Under the pieces are notes generated by a model. That model worked only from the letters and a program-made list of their open reading frames with translations. It had not been told where the DNA came from and made no database searches. Shown here one piece after another: positions 25,279-34,556 of a stretch of 64,000 bases of DNA (positions within the stretch are counted from its first letter, which is position 1; every line of letters starts with the position of its first letter). The translations under genes and the position numbers were made by a program. This DNA comes from Flavobacterium sp. 270. GTDB taxonomy: Bacteria; Bacteroidota; Bacteroidia; Flavobacteriales; Flavobacteriaceae. Location of the stretch: contig NZ_SODM01000001.1 of assembly GCF_004368785.1 (NCBI RefSeq), forward strand, positions 1,302,001 to 1,366,000, in the 5' to 3' direction.

Positions 25279-26841
25279 ATGAAAACTTTATCTTCAATCA
25301 CCGCAATAATTATTTTGAGCTTTTTTATTTCTTCTTTCACCAAAACAGAGAATAATACAAATAAAAAAACTTTAAAAACTACCGTTTACCTTAATGATTC
25401 CAATAAAGTAGACGATGAAGTAATCAATGATTTCTTTAGAAGATACTCTGATTTAAAAAAATACAAATCTGACGTTTTGTCTTTGTACAAAAGCAGATCT
25501 TTTGGAACAATTTGGTATGACGAAGATCAAATCAACGAATTTGGTACTGTATTGTATGAAAAAGCTAAAAAAACAAATGATTTATCAATCCCTTACCAAA
25601 AAGAAATAGATCAGCTTTTTGATTCTTCATCTGAAACCATTTCTAAAACAGATGCAGATATGCTTTTAAGTTCATTATATATAATATATGCTAAAAACAG
25701 CATTTCAGAATCTAAGAAAAAAGTTTCTTATGATGCTATGCTTAAAGATTTTATGAATTATAGCACAATCGAAGCATCTACTGAAAAAGAAGATAACTCT
25801 TCTAAAGTTACATTTGAGCAATACTACAAATTACAAGATGCTTTAAAACAATATAAAAAATTAGAGAAATCAAATAAATGGAAACCTATTGTGGCAGAAA
25901 CACCATACAAAGATTTACGTCCAGATGCTGTTTCAAATACAATTGCGCAAGTTAGAACCCGTTTGTATTTATTAGGAGATTTAAAAAATGATTCTAAAAG
26001 TGATGTTTATGATCGTGAATTAATGGACGCTGTAATGAAATACAAAGTTCGTAACGGATTTAAACCTAATTACATCCTTGCAGAAGAACACATTAAAGAA
26101 ATGAATATTCCGGTTTCAGAAAAGATTGCTACTTTGAAGCTGAACATGGAAAGATGTCGTGAAATAGCAGCGCAAATGGCTAATAGTGATGAATATGTTC
26201 TGGTTAATGTTCCGTCATACGAAATGATTTATGTTAAAAATGGAAAAGTTCAATTGAAATCCCCTGTTTTTGTTGGAGCACCTTTAACCAAAACAACCAT
26301 TTTTAATGGCGAAATTGACAGAATTGTTTTTAGCCCATATTGGACAGTTCCACAAAGTATTGTACAAAACGAATTAAGATCTAAAATCGCTGCAGATCCA
26401 AATTATCTTGCCGAACATAATATGGAAATGGTAAATGGCCAGGTGAGACAAAAACCAGGACCAGAAAACTCTTTAGGTTTGGTAAAATTCATGTTTCCTA
26501 ATCCAGATGATATTTATATGCACGATACTCCATCAAAAACTTTGTTTGATTTTGAGAAAAGAACCTTCAGCCACGGTTGCGTAAATTTAAAATTAGCAAA
26601 AGAATTAGCGTATGCAATGCTTAAAGATTATCCGGAATGGACTCCTGAAAAAATTGATAAAGCTATGGCAGGAAAAACAGAAAATAGTTTTAAACTAACT
26701 AAAAAAGTACCAATCTATATTACCTATTTTACTTCATTAGTAAATGAAAACGGTGAAATTGGTTTCTTCCAAGATGTGTACAATCAAGATAGTGATTTAG
26801 ATAAAGTTACGCCTCAGCAATCGGTTTCACTTACAGAATAA
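25279..26841 (+). CDS. L,D-transpeptidase (YcbB/LdtD-like)
   Basis: 520 residues. N-terminal signal or anchor (MKTLSSITAIIILSFFISSF), a helical scaffold region (45-230), a peptidoglycan-binding-like stretch (QVRTRLYLLGDL), then the YkuD catalytic domain with VLVNVPSYEMIYVKNGK and FSHGCVNLKLAKELA (nucleophile Cys at about 434). This is the layout of Gram-negative LdtD proteins that form 3-3 crosslinks in the periplasm. A possible -7 box TAATTTAG at 25202-25209 precedes it. Divergent from icmF, single gene with its own terminator. Confidence 0.88.
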   Translation: MKTLSSITAIIILSFFISSFTKTENNTNKKTLKTTVYLNDSNKVDDEVINDFFRRYSDLKKYKSDVLSLYKSRSFGTIWYDEDQINEFGTVLYEKAKKTNDLSIPYQKEIDQLFDSSSETISKTDADMLLSSLYIIYAKNSISESKKKVSYDAMLKDFMNYSTIEASTEKEDNSSKVTFEQYYKLQDALKQYKKLEKSNKWKPIVAETPYKDLRPDAVSNTIAQVRTRLYLLGDLKNDSKSDVYDRELMDAVMKYKVRNGFKPNYILAEEHIKEMNIPVSEKIATLKLNMERCREIAAQMANSDEYVLVNVPSYEMIYVKNGKVQLKSPVFVGAPLTKTTIFNGEIDRIVFSPYWTVPQSIVQNELRSKIAADPNYLAEHNMEMVNGQVRQKPGPENSLGLVKFMFPNPDDIYMHDTPSKTLFDFEKRTFSHGCVNLKLAKELAYAMLKDYPEWTPEKIDKAMAGKTENSFKLTKKVPIYITYFTSLVNENGEIGFFQDVYNQDSDLDKVTPQQSVSLTE

Positions 26842-26863
26842 AATAAAACTATATACATATAAA

Positions 26864-26901
26864 ATGAGAACTTTCTAACTTTTGAAAGTTCTCATTTTTT
26901 T
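26864..26901 (+). terminator. Terminator after the L,D-transpeptidase gene
   Basis: ATGAGAACTTTC (26864-26875) pairs with GAAAGTTCTCAT (26884-26895), followed by T. Confidence 0.85.
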
Positions 26902-27017
26902 GTTTTAAAAAACCTTAAGTTATTGATAAAAAGACTTTTGAAGGTAATTTCATTTTCATGAAAGCTGGAATTTTGCATTATAATTTATACCACTTAATAA
27001 TTCCAAATTTAATTATC

Positions 27018-27374
27018 ATGAAAACATTGAATATCGATGGATTAACCATTTTTGAAATTAAAGTATTAGTACAACAAGGCGGCAAATTTGTGGCTTTTCC
27101 TAATACGGTTTCTGTATTATTAAAAAAAATCAAAAAGACTTCTACTGTCTATTTTATAAGACCTGAAGAAAGTACTTTTAAATATTCGGCTTATTTTTTA
27201 TTTCTAAATTTAATTATTGGCTGGTGGTATCTTCCCTGGGGGCCAATTTCCCTTATCAAATCTTTATTTTATCTTTTTAAAGGCGGAAAAGATGTTACAC
27301 TTGATATCTTAGAAATTTTAAACGAAAATTTACCGTTATATAATCCCGATATTCATTATTTACAGACCGCATAA
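27018..27374 (+). CDS. Small membrane-associated protein of unknown function
   Basis: 118 residues from the ATG at 27018 (MKTLNIDGLTIFEIK); the longer frame from 26958 adds an unlikely leader. The N-terminal ~50 residues are polar with a KKIKKT basic patch, followed by two hydrophobic stretches (YFLFLNLIIGWWYLPWG and ISLIKSLFYLFKGG). No catalytic motif; no family recognised. Confidence 0.6.
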   Translation: MKTLNIDGLTIFEIKVLVQQGGKFVAFPNTVSVLLKKIKKTSTVYFIRPEESTFKYSAYFLFLNLIIGWWYLPWGPISLIKSLFYLFKGGKDVTLDILEILNENLPLYNPDIHYLQTA

Positions 27375-27509
27375 TTAATTTCAGTCTTTAAAATATGTCT
27401 TAAAATGTGATTTTTAAATCGTTTTTAGACAATTATTTACATCATTTAAAAAGAAGTTTGCAAGTATTTTCAAGTAAGATATTTGAAAATTCTTTTTAAT
27501 GAATATCAA

Positions 27510-28382
27510 ATGAAAAAACAAATTTTGCTTTTTAGTATTGCCGTAATTTTGCTTACTGCTTGTAAAAACAAACCTTCTTCTGCTCAAAATTTTACCTCTA
27601 CAAAAAACCTTATCCGGCCTACGCCTCCAAAAAATCAAGGTCCGCCCCGCATTTTATTTATAGGAAACGATCATACCGAATATTTGGTAAGTGCTCCTAT
27701 TTTGTTTGCAGAATTTTGCAATATCAATAATCAGCCTATGAATGTTGAACAATTGGTAACGATGGGCGTATCACTTCAAAAAGTGTATGATACCAACAAA
27801 ACAGAAGCAAATCAAAATTTTTCTAATATTGATAAAGATGGAAATTATTACGATTATGTAGTTATTCAGGAATCTACTCCAATAGCATTAGGAGAACTGG
27901 AGAATTACAAAGAAAATGTAAAAATGATCGTCGAAAAAATACATAAAAACAGCCCCGACGCAGCCGTATATATTTATGAAGGAATGTCGCCTGTACCATA
28001 CACCGATTCTGGTTATACCGAAAATTATGAAACAATGCGCAAAAACGCACTTTTGGTAATGGGCTTTATAAAAAATGCCGGTTTATTAAGAGTTGGTGAT
28101 GCTGTAAAAGATGCTTACGACGGTAAAAATGGCTATAACTATTTGGCAGGAAACAAAGACAATCTGCGTTACGGAAAAAACACACTTCACTTATTAAACG
28201 ATGGCGGATTTATGCAGGCTATTTTACTTTACGCTACTATTTTTGATAAAAAACCTATTATTCCAAAAAAGCTTTTATTAATTAACGGCACCGACGATAA
28301 AGCCGAGATGAGAAAGCAAGAAGTTGCAAAAGCAATCAGTAATCCAAAAGCGTTAGAAGAAATAGCATTTAGCAATCGTTAG
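27510..28382 (+). CDS. SGNH-fold (DUF4886-like) lipoprotein, apparently without the catalytic Ser
   Basis: 290 residues from the ATG at 27510, which gives a lipoprotein signal (MKKQILLFSIAVILLTACKN). The mature domain begins RILFIGNDHTEYLVSAP, matching SGNH block I (GNSxT) but with Asp where the Ser nucleophile should be. Later VVIQESTPIAL, YIYEGMSP and LLNDGGFMQAILLYA follow DUF4886-like hydrolases. Unless the alignment is shifted, hydrolytic activity may be lost and a binding role is possible. Confidence 0.65.
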   Translation: MKKQILLFSIAVILLTACKNKPSSAQNFTSTKNLIRPTPPKNQGPPRILFIGNDHTEYLVSAPILFAEFCNINNQPMNVEQLVTMGVSLQKVYDTNKTEANQNFSNIDKDGNYYDYVVIQESTPIALGELENYKENVKMIVEKIHKNSPDAAVYIYEGMSPVPYTDSGYTENYETMRKNALLVMGFIKNAGLLRVGDAVKDAYDGKNGYNYLAGNKDNLRYGKNTLHLLNDGGFMQAILLYATIFDKKPIIPKKLLLINGTDDKAEMRKQEVAKAISNPKALEEIAFSNR

Positions 28383-28403
28383 AATTACATTCTATTATAT
28401 TTT

Positions 28404-28437
28404 AAAATCATCATCGTTTTTATGATGATTTTTTGTT
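28404..28437 (+). terminator. Terminator after the SGNH-like gene
   Basis: AAAATCATCAT (28404-28414) pairs with ATGATGATTTT (28422-28432), followed by T. Confidence 0.78.
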
Positions 28438-28504
28438 TATAATCTTAATTGTAAATTAGAAGAATAACATTAACTTTCTAAAGTTTAATATTACATTTTT
28501 TATT

Positions 28505-28924
28505 ATGCTCGACGATTATTATGAACCTGCAAACAGCTGGTGGGACAAAAACTGGAAATGGTTTGTGCCAACGGGATGTGTAACTATTATAATGCTTTTA
28601 GTTTTATTTGCTGCTGAAATTTTACTTGGTGTTGCTTCTATATTGACTGAATCTGATGCTTATAAAGAAGCAATGGATAAAGTACAACATAACGAATTGG
28701 TTGTAAAACAATTGGGCAATCCGATTGAAAAAGACGGAATGATCTCAGGAAATATTGATGCGGACGATGATAGTGGAAACTGCGATTTAGAAATTCCGAT
28801 AAAAGGCCCAAAAGGTGCTGGAGTTTTGTTTGTTACAGCGCATAAAAACGGAAAATGGATATTTGATGAATTGTCTGTTTATGTAAATAAAACGAATACG
28901 GAAATTAATTTGCTTAAGAAATAA
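28505..28924 (+). CDS. Coa1-family (cytochrome c oxidase assembly factor-like) membrane protein
   Basis: 139 residues. One transmembrane helix at about 24-46 (PTGCVTIIMLLVLFAAEILL) and a C-terminal domain with VVKQLGNPIE, then IPIKGPKGAGVLFV and GKWIFDELSV, the pattern of Coa1/Tim21-like proteins in bacteria. The bacterial members have no proven role in oxidase assembly. It precedes the next gene by only eight bases, so the two are probably co-transcribed. Confidence 0.75.
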   Translation: MLDDYYEPANSWWDKNWKWFVPTGCVTIIMLLVLFAAEILLGVASILTESDAYKEAMDKVQHNELVVKQLGNPIEKDGMISGNIDADDDSGNCDLEIPIKGPKGAGVLFVTAHKNGKWIFDELSVYVNKTNTEINLLKK

Positions 28925-28932
28925 ACTTTCTC

Positions 28933-29511
28933 ATGAATCACTTCTTAAAACTTTGCACTTCTAAAGTTCTATTTTTATTCCTGTTTTTATTTTTAAATTT
29001 AAATACAGAAGCCCAAAATAAATACGCTGCTTATACAGATAAAATAACTCAATTTTCAAAACCTTGCAGGATTTTATACCACAATGTTGACAAACAAGGA
29101 AACGGTTCTATAGAATTTACAAATCAAAAAAATCAAGTTTTACGTTGTCGCTTTTTTAATCATAAACCGCAAGTTTTGCATGGCGGTATTGTGTATCAGC
29201 TTTTTTATTATGAGAAAAATTTACTGCAACGCATTGACTCTTATGATATATCTGGAAAGCCTGCCGGCGAAAGGGAATCTGAAAACGAAGCTGTGACTAT
29301 TTTTATTATTGAGAAACCAGATCTCTACCACAAAAAGAAGCAAATTATCGATCAGGCCGAAGGTAATATTGATATGAAAGATGACAGTGCCGAAAAAATC
29401 ATCAGAGTCCAATTTTTAGGTTCTGACAATTTACCGATTAAAGAAGAAAAGCCTTTTTACATTTCAAGTAAAACCTATTGGAATTATAACGATAGAATGT
29501 ATTGGCCTTAA
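28933..29511 (+). CDS. Secreted protein of unknown function
   Basis: 192 residues with an N-terminal hydrophobic signal (about 9-27, SKVLFLFLFLFLNLNTEAQ). The mature part is beta-rich (GSIEFTNQKNQVLRCRFFNH, KPFYISSKTYWNYND) without a recognised motif. Second gene of a probable pair with the Coa1-like gene. Confidence 0.65.
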   Translation: MNHFLKLCTSKVLFLFLFLFLNLNTEAQNKYAAYTDKITQFSKPCRILYHNVDKQGNGSIEFTNQKNQVLRCRFFNHKPQVLHGGIVYQLFYYEKNLLQRIDSYDISGKPAGERESENEAVTIFIIEKPDLYHKKKQIIDQAEGNIDMKDDSAEKIIRVQFLGSDNLPIKEEKPFYISSKTYWNYNDRMYWP

Positions 29512-29632
29512 TAAATAATTAAAATGATAACGGCATAATTGTTATTTAACAAAATGTTTATGCTCCCAAAATAAAATTGTGGCTTTGTTTTTGAATAAGT
29601 AGTATTTTTGAAACTTATAAAACCCCCAATAA

Positions 29633-30352
29633 ATGAAAAAGATTATAATTTTAGTATTAGCATTTTCGCTTAATTCGTGTGCGCAAGTGCCACAGATTTT
29701 AAATCAATTGCCACAAATTGCCTCACAGATTCCGGGAGTTGGCGGTGTAGATATTGCTTCTGGATTAAAAGAAGCCTTAAATAAAGGAATTACACAACAA
29801 GTGAGTAAATTGACAGCAGTTGATGGTTTTTATAAAAATGAAGCCGTAAAAATTCTTATGCCTGCAGAATTACAAAAAGTAGATGCTACTTTACGTAAAA
29901 TCGGATTGAGTTCACTGGCAGATGAAGGTATTAAGGTTTTGAATCGTGCTGCAGAAGATGCTGTTAAAGAAGCAACTCCAATATTTGTATCGGCTGTAAA
30001 AAATATGTCGTTTACAGATGCTAAAAATATCTTATTAGGAAATGACAGTGCTGCAACCAGCTATTTACAAGGAACTACAACTACTGCGTTGTACGGAAAA
30101 TTTAATCCTGTTATTAAGACCTCATTCGAAAAAGTGGGTGCCGATGTAGTTTGGAAAAATATTATAACAAAATACAATACTATTCCGCTAGTGAAAAAAG
30201 TAAATCCTGATTTGACTGATTACACAACAAATCAAGCACTTGCAGGAGTTTTTAAAATGATTGCTGTTGAAGAAAAAGACATCCGTAATAACATCAGTGC
30301 AAGAACAACACCGCTATTAAAAAGTGTTTTTGCAATGCAGGATGGAAAGTAA
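29633..30352 (+). CDS. DUF4197 lipoprotein
   Basis: 239 residues. Lipoprotein signal ends in LNSCAQ. The body matches DUF4197: ALNKGITQQVSKLTAVDGFY, PAELQKVDATLRKIGL, SFTDAKNILLGND, SATSYLQGTTTTALYGKF, LVKKVNPDLTDYTTNQAL. All-alpha, envelope-located, function unknown in the family. Confidence 0.85.
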   Translation: MKKIIILVLAFSLNSCAQVPQILNQLPQIASQIPGVGGVDIASGLKEALNKGITQQVSKLTAVDGFYKNEAVKILMPAELQKVDATLRKIGLSSLADEGIKVLNRAAEDAVKEATPIFVSAVKNMSFTDAKNILLGNDSAATSYLQGTTTTALYGKFNPVIKTSFEKVGADVVWKNIITKYNTIPLVKKVNPDLTDYTTNQALAGVFKMIAVEEKDIRNNISARTTPLLKSVFAMQDGK

Positions 30353-30462
30353 GCTCTAAGGTTCTGAGATGCTAAGTTCTAAGATTAAAAACCTTGTCAA
30401 CTTTGCGTAAATCTTTACGAACTTTGCGCTTAAAAACTAAACCAAAAAAACTAAACCAAAAA

Positions 30463-31317
30463 ATGCAAAAAATAACGATTCTCATTCATTGCAAAGACCA
30501 AAAAGGAATTATTGCCGCAGTGACCACTTTTATTGCCAAAGTAGAAGGAAATATTACTTATATCGACCAACATGTTGATGTAGAGCAAAATGTTTTTTTT
30601 ATGCGTCTGGAATGTGAATTTAGCAATCAGAATAGTAGTCTGGATGTTATAAAAGAAGAGTTTAATCAAACTTTAGCTGTTGATTTTAATATGTCCTGGG
30701 ATGTATACAATCAGGAACAAAAACCAAAAATGGCTTTGTTTGTGTCTAAATATGATCATTGTTTGTTTGATATTTTGGGTCGTTACAGCGCTGGAGAATT
30801 AAGTGTCGAAATTCCGGTAATCATTAGTAATCATAATGATTTACGTTCTATTGCCGAGCGTTTTGATATTCCGTTTCATTGTGTTCCTTTTACAAAAGAC
30901 AACAAAGAAGAAGGTGAAGCAAAACAAATTGAACTGCTTAATAAATATCAGATCAATTTTATTGTTTTAGCGCGTTATATGCAGATTGTGACACCAAAAT
31001 TGATTTCGCTATACGAGAATAAAATCATCAATATTCACCATTCGTTTTTACCGGCTTTTCCGGGTGCAAAACCGTATCATTCGGCTTTTAAACGTGGTGT
31101 AAAAATTATTGGTGCTACAAGTCATTACGTGACAGAAGAATTAGATGAAGGTCCGATTATCGAACAGGATATTGCACGAGTTTCTCACATTCATTCTGTA
31201 GAAGACTTTATTATGAAAGGCCGTGATTTAGAGCGAATTGTTCTGGCGCGCGCTATAAAACTTCATGCAGAACGTAAGACTATGGTTTATAGTAATAAGA
31301 CAGTGGTTTTTTCTTAA
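30463..31317 (+). CDS. purU: Formyltetrahydrofolate deformylase
   Basis: 284 residues from the ATG at 30463 (MQKITILIHCKDQKGI); the frame is open upstream to 30394 but that part falls in a degenerate AACCGCAAAG-type repeat. An N-terminal ACT domain (1-80) is followed by a formyltransferase-type domain: VLARYMQIVTPKL, INIHHSFLPAFPGAKPYH, IGATSHYVTEELDEGPIIEQ. Releases formate from 10-formyl-THF, balancing one-carbon units and feeding purine synthesis. Single gene, convergent with katA. Confidence 0.93.
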   Translation: MQKITILIHCKDQKGIIAAVTTFIAKVEGNITYIDQHVDVEQNVFFMRLECEFSNQNSSLDVIKEEFNQTLAVDFNMSWDVYNQEQKPKMALFVSKYDHCLFDILGRYSAGELSVEIPVIISNHNDLRSIAERFDIPFHCVPFTKDNKEEGEAKQIELLNKYQINFIVLARYMQIVTPKLISLYENKIINIHHSFLPAFPGAKPYHSAFKRGVKIIGATSHYVTEELDEGPIIEQDIARVSHIHSVEDFIMKGRDLERIVLARAIKLHAERKTMVYSNKTVVFS

Positions 31318-31428
31318 GGTTCTAAGTTGCTAAGGTTCTAAGATACTGAGCTTTTAAATCTTTGAACTTATTTCTTTTGCTCGCAGATTTAGCAGATTAA
31401 ACGGATTTACACTGATTATATAAATAAC

Positions 31429-31458
31429 AAACCCGACAGATTTAAATCTGTCGGGTTT
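31429..31458. terminator. Bidirectional terminator between purU and katA
   Basis: A perfect 30-bp palindrome, arms AAACCCGACAGATTT and AAATCTGTCGGGTTT, with a T run on the plus strand. Confidence 0.85.
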
Positions 31459-31555
31459 TATTTTGTTTTAAACTTGAAGCTTTGCAACTCTGAACCTTTG
31501 CCTCTTAAAAGAAAAACCTTAGAAACTCAGTATCTCAGAACCTTCAAAAAAACCT

Positions 31556-33049
31556 TTATCTCGCAGTAATCAATAATCTTGGATCACTGAAGTTATTTAC
31601 TTCATCCATTGTCATTCCTAAAGCATTTGCAACTCCTTCTCCGTATGCCGGATCGGCTTTGTAGCAATTTCTAATGTGACGAACCTGAATAAATTTCTGT
31701 GCTCCTCCTACTTGTCCGGCAGTGTTTTTAAAAAGCAGTTGTTTTTTCTCATCCGTTAATAAACGGAATAAAAGTCCTGGTTGTGTAAAATAATCGTTGT
31801 CATCTTCTCTAAAGTTATACGCGTATGCATCACCGTAAATTGCCAATGGCGGTTCTTTTATTTCTGGTGAATCCTGCCATTCTCCAAAACTATTTGGTTC
31901 ATAATGTTTTCTACCTCCATTATTTCCATCAACACGCATTGCTCCATCTCTGTGGAAAGTATTGTAAGGACATCTTGAAGCATTTACCGGAATTTGGTAA
32001 TTGTTTACACCTAAACGATAACGGTGCGCATCTCCGTAAGAGAATAAACGTCCCTGAAGCATTTTGTCTGGTGAGAAACCAATTCCGGGAGGAACATGCG
32101 CCGGATTAAACGCAGCTTGTTCTACTTCTGCAAAATAGTTTTCCGGATTTTTATTCAATTCGAATTCTCCAACAGGAATTAAAGGGAAATCACCTTTCAA
32201 CCAAACTTTCGTTAAATCAAAAGGATGGAAACGGTATGTTTTTGCCTGTTCTTCTGACATGATCTGAACAAACATTTTCCATTTTGGAAAATTACCTTCT
32301 TCAATAGCACTGAACAAATCTCTTTGGTGGCTTTCTCTGTCGCCTCCAACAAGTTTTGCTGCTTCTTCATCAGATAAATTTTCGATTCCCTGTTGTGAAA
32401 CTAAATGAAATTTTACCCAATGTCTTTCGTTTTGTGCATTTATGAAACTAAAAGTATGAGAACCAAATCCGTGCATTTGTCTGTACGTTTTCGGAATTCC
32501 TCTATCGCTCATTACAATCGTAACCTGATGCAATGCTTCGGGTAATAATGTCCAAAAATCCCAATTGTTATCAGCACTTCTTAAATTGGTTTTTGGATCA
32601 CGTTTTACAGCGTGGTTCAGATCAGGAAATTTCATTGGATCTCTAAAAAAGAATACAGGTGTATTATTTCCTACCAAATCCCAATTTCCTTCATTAGTAT
32701 AAAATTTCATGGCAAAACCACGAATATCTCTTTCGGCATCGGCAGCACCTCTTTCTCCTGCAACAGTTGAGAAACGTACAAACATTTCTGTTTTTTTACC
32801 AATTTCCGAAAACAAGTCAGCTTTTGTATATTGTGTAATATCATTAGTGACTGTAAAAGTTCCGTAAGCTCCTGATCCTTTGGCATGCATTCTTCGTTCC
32901 GGAATCACCTCACGATCAAAATGTGCCATCTTTTCTAAAAACCAAAAATCCTGTAATAAAACGGGGCCGCGAGGTCCTGCAGTTTGAATGTTTTGATTGT
33001 CTGGAACGGGAGTTCCTGTTGCAGTTGTTAATTTTTTGTTCGAATCCAT
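31556..33049 (-). CDS. katA: Haem catalase, small-subunit type
   Basis: 497 residues, typical of clade 3 monofunctional catalases. Distal His in [17 protein letters not shown], Asn in [16 protein letters not shown], proximal haem ligand Tyr in [14 protein letters not shown]. Converts H2O2 to water and oxygen; cytoplasmic. A minus-strand -7 box TATATTTG (plus strand 33073-33080) lies just upstream of the start. The nearby Dps and stress genes fit an oxidative-stress neighbourhood. Confidence 0.95.
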   Translation of the reverse strand: MDSNKKLTTATGTPVPDNQNIQTAGPRGPVLLQDFWFLEKMAHFDREVIPERRMHAKGSGAYGTFTVTNDITQYTKADLFSEIGKKTEMFVRFSTVAGERGAADAERDIRGFAMKFYTNEGNWDLVGNNTPVFFFRDPMKFPDLNHAVKRDPKTNLRSADNNWDFWTLLPEALHQVTIVMSDRGIPKTYRQMHGFGSHTFSFINAQNERHWVKFHLVSQQGIENLSDEEAAKLVGGDRESHQRDLFSAIEEGNFPKWKMFVQIMSEEQAKTYRFHPFDLTKVWLKGDFPLIPVGEFELNKNPENYFAEVEQAAFNPAHVPPGIGFSPDKMLQGRLFSYGDAHRYRLGVNNYQIPVNASRCPYNTFHRDGAMRVDGNNGGRKHYEPNSFGEWQDSPEIKEPPLAIYGDAYAYNFREDDNDYFTQPGLLFRLLTDEKKQLLFKNTAGQVGGAQKFIQVRHIRNCYKADPAYGEGVANALGMTMDEVNNFSDPRLLITAR

Positions 33050-33261
33050 ATTGCTGATGTTTAATGTTTTATCAAATATACAAACTTATCGTTATCACAT
33101 TAATAAACAAAATTGATTGTTATTATATTTTAATAATCAAAACTTATTTAACACTGCAGAAAGCTCAAAAAAGGTCTTAATAAATCTTAACTTATGTCCA
33201 ACAAAGTAATAACAAAACCTTAACATCAAAAGATTCATATATATCTGATCTTTGTAGTGTA

Positions 33262-33340
33262 ATAAACTGGTTATTTATTATTTTGGTTTTGGTTAGTTAA
33301 ATGATGCCGGCGTCTTCGAGATGCCGGCATTCTTTTTTAT
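33262..33340 (+). ncRNA. Possible short non-coding RNA with strong terminator
   Basis: A near-consensus -7 box (GATCTTTG, 33247-33254) precedes about 40 bases without an ORF and then a GC-rich hairpin: ATGCCGGC (33304-33311) / GCCGGCAT (33323-33330) followed by TCTTTTTTAT. No gene ends just upstream on this strand, since katA runs the other way, so the terminator must belong to a short transcript. Family unknown. Confidence 0.35.
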
Positions 33341-33349
33341 ATTAAGTTT

Positions 33350-33560
33350 GTTTTTTGTTTCAAGTTTCAGGTTTCAAGTTTGATATACTTTGAGTTTATT
33401 TAACCGCAAAGTCGCAAGGTTTTTATGCAAGAGATTTGAATAAACGCAAAGGTTCGCAAAGCTGTAAATAAAACTTTGCGAACCTTTGCGTAAATCTTAG
33501 CGAACCTTGCGGTTGAATACAAGCTCAAACAACTTGAAACCTGAAACCTGAAACAAAAAA
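33350..33560. repeat. Nested palindrome: TTTCAGGTTTCAAG outer arms, AACCGCAAAG inner arms (copy 3)
   Basis: Outer arm GTTTCAGGTTTCAAGTTTG-like (33355-33381) is inverted at 33527-33556 (ACTTGAAACCTGAAACC). Inside, TTATTTAACCGCAAAGTCGC (33397-33416) is inverted near 33492-33514 (CGAACCTTGCGGTTGAA), and the centre holds AAAGGTTCGCAAAGC / CTTTGCGAACCTTTG. The region fills the 33341-33561 gap. Confidence 0.7.
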
Positions 33561-33561
33561 A

Positions 33562-34362
33562 CTAATTTCTAAGTCTTTCGTGAAGTAATTTAAAATAAGT
33601 AAAGGCTTTAAGAAGTCTGCTTCCGTGCCAGGAGAACATTTCGCCGTCTACAAAAACAGTTTTGGCGTGATGTGTAAAACGTCCGATTTCAAAAGCGTCT
33701 TCTTCTTTAAAAGGATAAGGTTCTGATGAAAGGAAAACCAAATCGGGATCGCCTTCTAAACGCATTTTTTTAAGTTCAATTTCTGGATATCGCCCTTTGT
33801 CTTCGTAAATATTTTTGAAATGATTTAGTTTTAATAGCTCATTTATATACGTATCATTTCCTGCAGCCATATATGGGTCTTTCCAAATAAAATAAGCTGC
33901 TTTTTTAATTTCGATATCCTGAATGTATTTTTTGAATTCGCTTAAAGCGAAAGCCAATTTATCGTTCCATTTTTGGGCTTCGGTTCTGCAATTAAAAATT
34001 TGACCGAAATCTGAAATCATCTGAAAATTATCTTCAATAGTTACAATATTGGTTACCCAAACCGGACAAATTGTACTTAACTGATTGACAATTTCTTCTG
34101 TGTTTTCTTCTTTATTACAAATGATAATATCGGGCTGTAGTAATTTTATTTTTTCGAAATGAATCTTCTTTGTACCGCCAACAATTTTCTTTGTCGATTT
34201 AAGATGATACGGATGTACGCAGAACTTCGTAATTCCGATTATTTTTTCTTCTAAACCTAAATCATACAATAATTCGGTTTGAGAAGGAACTAGCGAAATG
34301 ATACGTTTTGGAGCTGTTTCAAAAGAATGTATCGTACCAAGTTGATCTGAGATTTGTTTCAT
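33562..34362 (-). CDS. BtuF-like helical-backbone metal/corrinoid-binding protein without signal peptide
   Basis: 266 residues. Typical class III binding-protein fold: RIISLVPSQTELLYDLGLEE, KIVGGTKKIHFEKIKLLQPD, IIICNKEENTEEIV, the long connecting helix TIEDNFQMISDFGQIFN. It begins directly with KQISDQLG and lacks a signal peptide or lipobox, so it appears cytoplasmic, which is unusual for a transporter component; no ABC permease or ATPase genes are adjacent. Possibly a cytosolic cobalamin-binding relative, given the B12-dependent icmF in the region, but ligand identity is inference. Confidence 0.72.
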   Translation of the reverse strand: MKQISDQLGTIHSFETAPKRIISLVPSQTELLYDLGLEEKIIGITKFCVHPYHLKSTKKIVGGTKKIHFEKIKLLQPDIIICNKEENTEEIVNQLSTICPVWVTNIVTIEDNFQMISDFGQIFNCRTEAQKWNDKLAFALSEFKKYIQDIEIKKAAYFIWKDPYMAAGNDTYINELLKLNHFKNIYEDKGRYPEIELKKMRLEGDPDLVFLSSEPYPFKEEDAFEIGRFTHHAKTVFVDGEMFSWHGSRLLKAFTYFKLLHERLRN

Positions 34363-34365
34363 TGG

Positions 34366-34556
34366 GTTTGTTTCAGGTTTTCTTTGTTTCAGGTTTCAGG
34401 TTGGATTGTGGTTCAACTGCAAAGTTCGCAAAGGTTTACACTAAGAGCGCAAAGATATTTTCTTTGTGAACCTTGCGAAAACCTTTGCGAACTTTGCGGT
34501 TAAATTTTAGTTCAAAGTAAGGCAAAACTTGAAACCTTAAACCTGAAACTTTAAAC
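34366..34556. repeat. Nested palindrome, second copy between the BtuF-like gene and pyrF (copy 4)
   Basis: Outer TTTGTTTCAGGTTTCAGG (34388-34400) against ACTTGAAACC and CCTGAAAC (34529-34552); inner GGTTCAACTGCAAAGTTCGC against GCGAACTTTGCGGTTAAA. Same design as 33350-33560. Confidence 0.65.

Noticed and set aside
30394..30462. N-terminal extension of PurU
   Set aside because: This part falls in a degenerate AACTTTGCG-type repeat; the ACT domain begins at 30463.
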